From positions 1-10,310 of the forward strand of contig JAGCZE010000263.1 of NCBI GenBank assembly GCA_017960415.1: a stretch of DNA of 10,310 nucleotides, written 5' to 3'. Numbering within the stretch: the stretch's first letter is position 1; each line of letters begins with the position of its first letter. The DNA is from Lachnospiraceae bacterium. GTDB taxonomy: Bacteria; Bacillota_A; Clostridia; Lachnospirales; Lachnospiraceae. Below the pieces are notes generated by a model. That model ran no database searches. It saw only the letters and a list, made by a program, of their open reading frames with translations, and was not told where the DNA came from. The translations under genes and the position numbers were made by a program. This document shows, in pieces, positions 6,971 through 10,310 of the stretch.

Positions 6971-8155
6971 TTGATATATGCTGACAATGCCGCAACTACC
7001 AGGATGAGCGATGCGGCGATCAATACGATGGTTACGCTGATGCAGGACACTTACGGAAATCCCTCTAGCCTGTACGGATTCGGACAGAAAGCCAAGGAAG
7101 AGCTTGAAAAGGCGAGAGAGGAGATCGCGGAGGTGATAGGCGCGAGCCCGCGGGAGATTTATTTTACTTCGGGCGGAAGCGAGGCCGATAATCAGGCGAT
7201 CATTTCTGCGGCGGAACTTGGAAGAAAGGCCGGAAAGATGCACATCGTTTCCTCGGCATTTGAACACCATGCGGTGCTGCATACGCTTGAAAAGCTGAAA
7301 AAAAGCGGATTTGAGGTCACCCTGCTGGATGTGCACGAGAACGGGATCATATTGCCGCAGGAGGTAGAAGATGCTATCCGCGAAGACACCTGCCTTGTAA
7401 CTATCATGTATGCGAACAATGAGATCGGTACGATCCAGCCGATACGCGAGATCGGAGCAATATGCAGAAAAAAAGGCGTACTGTTCCATACCGATGCCGT
7501 GCAGGCGATAGGCCATATCCCGGTAAATGTTGTGGATGACAATATTGATATGCTGTCCGCTTCCGCGCATAAATTCCACGGACCCAAGGGTGTAGGATTC
7601 CTGTATGCGAAGAAGGGCATCCGTCTTGCCAACCTGATCGAGGGCGGCGCCCAGGAACGCGGGAAACGTGCCGGAACAGAGAATGTTCCGGGTATCGCGG
7701 CAGCCGCTGTGGCACTGAAAGAAGCAGTAGAGGGACTTGAAAAGAATGCAGCCGATATCTCTGCAAAGAGGGATAAACTGATCAAGGGGCTGAAGGAAAT
7801 CCCGCATTCGGCATTAAACGGCGATGAAACACACCGGCTTCCGGGCAATGTCAATTTCTGCTTTGAAGGAATCGAAGGCGAATCGCTGCTGTTACTGCTT
7901 GATGACAAGGGAATTCAGGCATCGTCGGGAAGCGCCTGTACTTCGGGCTCTCTTGATCCGAGCCATGTACTGCTTGCAATAGGCAGGGTGCATGATGTGG
8001 CGCACGGATCGCTGAGACTTACGATCAGTGAGGAAACAACGGATGATGATATCGACAGTATCATCAAGTCGGTGAAGGAAGTGGTTGAGTATCTGCGCGG
8101 ATTCTCTCCGGTGTGGAGGGATCTGGTTGCAGGCAAATCCCCGTTTATACTGTGA
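6971..8155 (+). CDS. nifS: Cysteine desulfurase NifS
   Basis: This 394-residue PLP enzyme removes sulfur from cysteine, leaving alanine, and passes it as persulfide to the scaffold NifU. It is a group I (NifS/IscS-type) desulfurase. Visible are the N-terminal YADNAATT, TSGGSEADN (66-74), H99 in FEHHAV, D175 and Q178 in HTDAVQA, the Schiff-base lysine K201 in SASAHKFHGPKG, the RAGTENV segment (233-239), and the catalytic C323 in SSGSACTSGS on the long mobile loop typical of this group. The start is TTG, supported by GGAGGT and by alignment with the family N-terminus. The gene has its own promoter and is followed by nifU after 139 bases. In many clostridia an iscR-like regulator gene precedes this pair and mnmA follows it; neither is present here. 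The long antisense open frames across this gene are shadows. Confidence 0.96.
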   Translation: MIYADNAATTRMSDAAINTMVTLMQDTYGNPSSLYGFGQKAKEELEKAREEIAEVIGASPREIYFTSGGSEADNQAIISAAELGRKAGKMHIVSSAFEHHAVLHTLEKLKKSGFEVTLLDVHENGIILPQEVEDAIREDTCLVTIMYANNEIGTIQPIREIGAICRKKGVLFHTDAVQAIGHIPVNVVDDNIDMLSASAHKFHGPKGVGFLYAKKGIRLANLIEGGAQERGKRAGTENVPGIAAAAVALKEAVEGLEKNAADISAKRDKLIKGLKEIPHSALNGDETHRLPGNVNFCFEGIEGESLLLLLDDKGIQASSGSACTSGSLDPSHVLLAIGRVHDVAHGSLRLTISEETTDDDIDSIIKSVKEVVEYLRGFSPVWRDLVAGKSPFIL

Positions 8156-8184
8156 TAAATGAAGAAATGCAGATCAGAAAGGTA

Positions 8185-8209
8185 GCCGGTAGGGCTGAAG
8201 AATACCGGC
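8185..8209 (+). other. GC-rich hairpin in the nifS-nifU intergenic region
   Basis: GCCGGTA (8185-8191) and TACCGGC (8203-8209) are perfect reverse complements around an 11-base loop. No T-run follows, so it is not an obvious terminator. The 139-base spacer is long for two genes that work together. The hairpin could slow 3' exonucleases or mark a processing site, setting different NifS and NifU levels; this role is inference. I see no convincing second promoter in the spacer. Confidence 0.6.
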
Positions 8210-8294
8210 AATACGGATGAATAGGAAGAAAAACTGTACGAAGTGCAGGAAATTATAGACAGATATATTAACTGAAATATGGAGGTTACGATTT

Positions 8295-8672
8295 ATGGCT
8301 TTATATAGTGAGAAAGTGATGGATCATTTTCGTAATCCGAGGAATGTAGGCGTTATCGAGGATGCCAACGGCATCGGAGAGGTCGGAAATGCAAAATGCG
8401 GTGATATTATGAAAATGTATCTGAAGATCGAGGATGATATCATTCAGGACGTAAAATTCGAGACTTTCGGGTGCGGAAGCGCGATAGCTTCAAGCTCCAT
8501 GGCAACCGAACTGATCAAGGGCAAGCCTGTATCCGAAGCCATGCAGCTGACCAACAAGGCTGTAGCAGAGGCTCTCGACGGACTTCCGGATTACAAGATG
8601 CACTGCTCCGTACTTGCCGAGGAAGCTATACGCTCGGCATTGGACGATTATCATAAGAGACAGGAGAAATGA
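8295..8672 (+). CDS. nifU: Fe-S cluster assembly scaffold NifU (IscU-type, clostridial)
   Basis: This 125-residue protein is the scaffold on which iron and NifS-derived sulfur are built into a cluster before transfer to target proteins. It consists only of the IscU-like domain, without the ferredoxin-like and C-terminal domains of azotobacter NifU. The three cluster ligands are present: C35 in NAKCGD with the adjacent D37, C60 in FGCGSAIASSS, and C104 in KMHCSVLAEEA, preceded by H103. The N-terminus LYSEKVMDHFRNPRNVG is family-typical. ATG 8295 has GGAGGT at 8281-8286. The gene shares strand and presumably transcript with nifS. Confidence 0.96.
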   Translation: MALYSEKVMDHFRNPRNVGVIEDANGIGEVGNAKCGDIMKMYLKIEDDIIQDVKFETFGCGSAIASSSMATELIKGKPVSEAMQLTNKAVAEALDGLPDYKMHCSVLAEEAIRSALDDYHKRQEK

Positions 8673-8676
8673 GTTG

Positions 8677-8712
8677 AACATCTGTTACTCTTTTAAGAAG
8701 GTAACAGGTGTT
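8677..8712. other. 12-bp hairpin just after nifU
   Basis: The arm 8677-8688 (AACATCTGTTAC) pairs with 8701-8712 over 12 bases with one G-U, around a 12-base loop. It begins four bases after the nifU stop and lacks a following T-run. It may protect the 3' end of the nifSU message or act with the second hairpin downstream. Confidence 0.65.
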
Positions 8713-8733
8713 AAGGCAAATATGAATACAGAT

Positions 8734-8780
8734 AAAGGAACCATCCGGTCCCCATAACGGGAATCAAAGATGGTTCCTTT
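8734..8780. terminator. Probable bidirectional terminator between nifU and the kinase gene
   Basis: AAAGGAACCATC (8734-8745) and GATGGTTCCTTT (8769-8780) are perfect reverse complements of 12 bases. The 23-base loop can form a small inner stem, TCCC with GGGA (8749-8752 and 8759-8762). The A-rich and T-rich ends of the arms give short U tracts in both directions. It lies in the 118-base spacer between convergent genes, where a shared terminator is expected. The U tract beyond the stem is weak, so efficiency is uncertain. Confidence 0.7.
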
Positions 8781-8790
8781 GATCGTTTAA

Positions 8791-9540
8791 TTACTCGTAA
8801 TCCACAACATCAACCCATTTAAGCAGGAAATCGCGTTCCTTCTCGATAGCTTTGACAGACTGCGAGGCTGCTACGATAGGCATCCATTTCTGAACATACT
8901 GCTTGGCGGTGTCGCTCTTCTTGCAGAACAGATCCAGATACATCTCTGCTTTCTCGGTCTCGCCTTCAAGGCAGAACAGAAGATAAGTCCTTGCCGCGTC
9001 TGCGGAGGCATTTCCCTGTGTAACGTGTGCCCAATCGATGATATAGGCTTCATCATCCTTTGTGATGATAACATTCGAGGGATTGAAATCACCGTGGCAG
9101 ACCTTGTTATGCGTGGGCATTCCCTCAAGCCTGGTATGAAGCTCGTATCGGGTTGTGGCATCGAGCTTGGTCTGGCTGATCTTGCCCTGCATCTTGTCCT
9201 TGAGCTTGTTCAGCATCGGGCAGGTGTGCGCCTGTATCGAAAGCTGGATATCCACAAGGCGTTCCATGTATTTACGCAGGTTCGCCGGGTCTTTCTCCAT
9301 CATCTCGGCCAGGGTGGTGCCTTCCGTATACTCATATACGATCGCCCATTTGCCGTCAACTGTTGTAACTTCAAGCAGCTTGCCTACATTTATGCCGGTC
9401 TGTTCGACTCTGGCAAGATTTAACGCTTCATTTAAGACATCCGCTTTCGAATAGGACTCGTCGAAGAGCTTGATGCACTTATTTCCGTCACGGTAAACCG
9501 TCTTATTTTTTCTCTTTGCAATCACATTATCTAATTTCAT
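8791..9540 (-). CDS. APH-fold (aminoglycoside phosphotransferase/choline kinase-like) family kinase
   Basis: This 249-residue protein has the small-molecule kinase fold of the APH family. The N-lobe shows TVYRDGNKCIKLF with the likely ATP-binding lysine K24. A hinge-like VYEYTEGTTLAEMM follows at about 68-81. The catalytic loop HGDFNPSNVII carries D151 and N156, and the metal-binding D169 is in YIIDWAHVTQG. All residues needed for phosphotransfer are therefore present. No signal peptide is seen. ATG 9540 is chosen because GGGAGG (9548-9553) sits 7 bases upstream; the ATG at 9558 overlaps the adhE stop as ATGA but has no comparable site. The start lies 14 bases past the adhE stop, so the two are probably one operon. 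The substrate is unknown. Many APH-fold proteins in clostridia are not resistance enzymes, and nothing here argues for drug resistance. Confidence 0.88.
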   Translation of the reverse strand: MKLDNVIAKRKNKTVYRDGNKCIKLFDESYSKADVLNEALNLARVEQTGINVGKLLEVTTVDGKWAIVYEYTEGTTLAEMMEKDPANLRKYMERLVDIQLSIQAHTCPMLNKLKDKMQGKISQTKLDATTRYELHTRLEGMPTHNKVCHGDFNPSNVIITKDDEAYIIDWAHVTQGNASADAARTYLLFCLEGETEKAEMYLDLFCKKSDTAKQYVQKWMPIVAASQSVKAIEKERDFLLKWVDVVDYE

Positions 9541-9554
9541 GCTCCCGCCTCCCG

Positions 9555-10310
9555 TCATTTACTCTTATTGCTCTTCGTAGCAGACTTTCTGCCGCTTGTC
9601 TTCTTTGAAGCTGCCGCTTGCTTTGTAGCCGATGCCTTTGCAGTTGTTGCCTGTTTCGCAGTTGCTGTTTTTGCTCCGGCTGCCCGCTTCGCGGCTGCTG
9701 CCGTGCCGGTCTTACTGCCGTAATACGCATTCAGGTACATCTGCTTGATCTCTTCCATCAGAGGGTATCTGGGGTTTGCGCCCGTGCACTGGTCGTCAAA
9801 TGCATATTCAACCATCTCGTCAAGACGGTCAAGGAAATCCTTTTCATCAGGCACATAATCCCGGATCGTGGGTTTGATCCCGACTCTTGCCTTCAATTCA
9901 TCGAGGGCCTTGATAAGATTTTCAAGTTTCTCGCTGTCATCCTTGCCTTTGATGCCGAGATGATCGGCAACCTGCGCATATCTTGCGAGAGTATGCGGAT
10001 AGCTGTACTGAGGGAAGGTTCCCATTTTTGTGGGTACTTCGGCTGCGTTGAATCTCAATACTTCGTCGATCATCAGTGCATTTGCCACACCATGCGCAAT
10101 ATGGTGGAAAGCACCGAGCTTATGGGCCATCGAGTGGCATACGCCAAGAAATGCGTTCGCAAATGCCATACCGGCCATTGTAGCCGCATTTGCCATTTTC
10201 TCGCGGGCCTCGGTATCAACAAGTCCGTTGTCATAAGCTCTCGGCAGGTATTCGAAAATGACCTTGAGTGCCTGAAGTGCGAGTCCGTCGGTATAATCCG
10301 TAGCCATCAC
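9555..10310 (-). CDS. adhE: Bifunctional aldehyde-alcohol dehydrogenase AdhE, C-terminal part with long basic tail
   Basis: The 251 visible residues are the end of the iron-dependent alcohol dehydrogenase half of AdhE, which converts acetyl-CoA through acetaldehyde to ethanol and regenerates NAD+ in fermentation. The gene continues past the window edge, so the Met at 10310 is not taken as the start and the aldehyde dehydrogenase half is not seen. AdhE-typical stretches are MATDYTDGLALQALK, FANAFLGVCHSMAHKLGA with iron ligand H59, HIAHGVANAL with iron ligand H73, and DDQCTGANPRYPLMEEIKQ (172-190). The other two iron ligands should lie upstream. After YYG (196-198), where the fold normally ends, comes a tail of about 52 residues made almost only of Ala, Lys, Thr and Ser with no acidic residue. 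E. coli AdhE also ends in a Lys/Ala-rich tail, but a shorter one. The kinase gene follows in the same direction. Confidence 0.95.
   Translation of the reverse strand: MMATDYTDGLALQALKVIFEYLPRAYDNGLVDTEAREKMANAATMAGMAFANAFLGVCHSMAHKLGAFHHIAHGVANALMIDEVLRFNAAEVPTKMGTFPQYSYPHTLARYAQVADHLGIKGKDDSEKLENLIKALDELKARVGIKPTIRDYVPDEKDFLDRLDEMVEYAFDDQCTGANPRYPLMEEIKQMYLNAYYGSKTGTAAAAKRAAGAKTATAKQATTAKASATKQAAASKKTSGRKSATKSNKSK

Noticed and set aside
6878..7807. Minus-strand open frame of 309 codons opposite nifS
   Set aside because: It lies within the conserved NifS coding region, shows no recognisable domain and has no convincing ribosome binding site. It is a shadow of nifS codon use.
7192..7908. Minus-strand open frame of 238 codons, also opposite nifS
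   Set aside because: The composition is rich in Ser, Pro and Ala with no family motif, and it overlaps both nifS and another antisense frame.
8159..8185. Eight-codon ORF (MKKCRSER) after nifS, considered as a cysteine-sensing leader peptide
   Set aside because: It has no binding site and a single cysteine codon, and the hairpin after it lacks a T-run.
9541..9558. Upstream ATG (9558) for the kinase, overlapping the adhE stop as ATGA
   Set aside because: The strong GGGAGG lies downstream of it and is correctly spaced for ATG 9540, which also matches the expected N-terminus.

Overview
The window looks like chromosomal DNA from an anaerobic, fermentative Firmicute, most likely a member of the Clostridia close to Lachnospiraceae. 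The reasons are a clostridial-type nifS-nifU pair, a bifunctional AdhE, a MetI-like plus MalY/PatB-like pair of C-S enzymes, strong GGAGG-type ribosome binding sites and a TTG start codon. I see no mobile element, CRISPR array, tRNA or rRNA. The assignment rests on gene content alone; no search was run.

Layout. Positions 1-6781 hold six genes on the + strand with short gaps: the 3' end of an OppF/DppF-type peptide transporter ATPase, an M28 zinc aminopeptidase with a PA-like insert, a tandem GNAT acetyltransferase-like protein with expanded low-complexity linkers, a cystathionine gamma-synthase/lyase-family PLP enzyme, a MalY/PatB-family C-S lyase, and a PepT-like M20 peptidase. A strong intrinsic terminator (6821-6859) closes this block. 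A good sigma-A promoter (6903-6931) then starts a second + strand unit, nifS-nifU (6971-8672). A 118-base convergent spacer with two long hairpins separates it from a minus-strand unit, which is the 3' part of adhE followed by an APH-fold kinase (10310 down to 8791).

How the genes may work together. The first block reads as peptide import, peptide hydrolysis and handling of sulfur amino acids: peptides enter, two metallopeptidases release amino acids, and the PLP pair either makes homocysteine through cystathionine or cleaves cysteine conjugates. NifS takes sulfur from cysteine and NifU assembles Fe-S clusters, so the neighbouring unit is a plausible consumer of that cysteine. The adhE unit is fermentative (acetyl-CoA to ethanol); its co-directional kinase has no evident substrate.

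Most of the window is ordinary metabolism. The points most worth a second look are the tandem GNAT protein, the long basic tail on AdhE, the kinase in the adhE operon, the alternative RNA folds in the convergent spacer, and the altered cysteine pattern at the end of the OppF-like ATPase.
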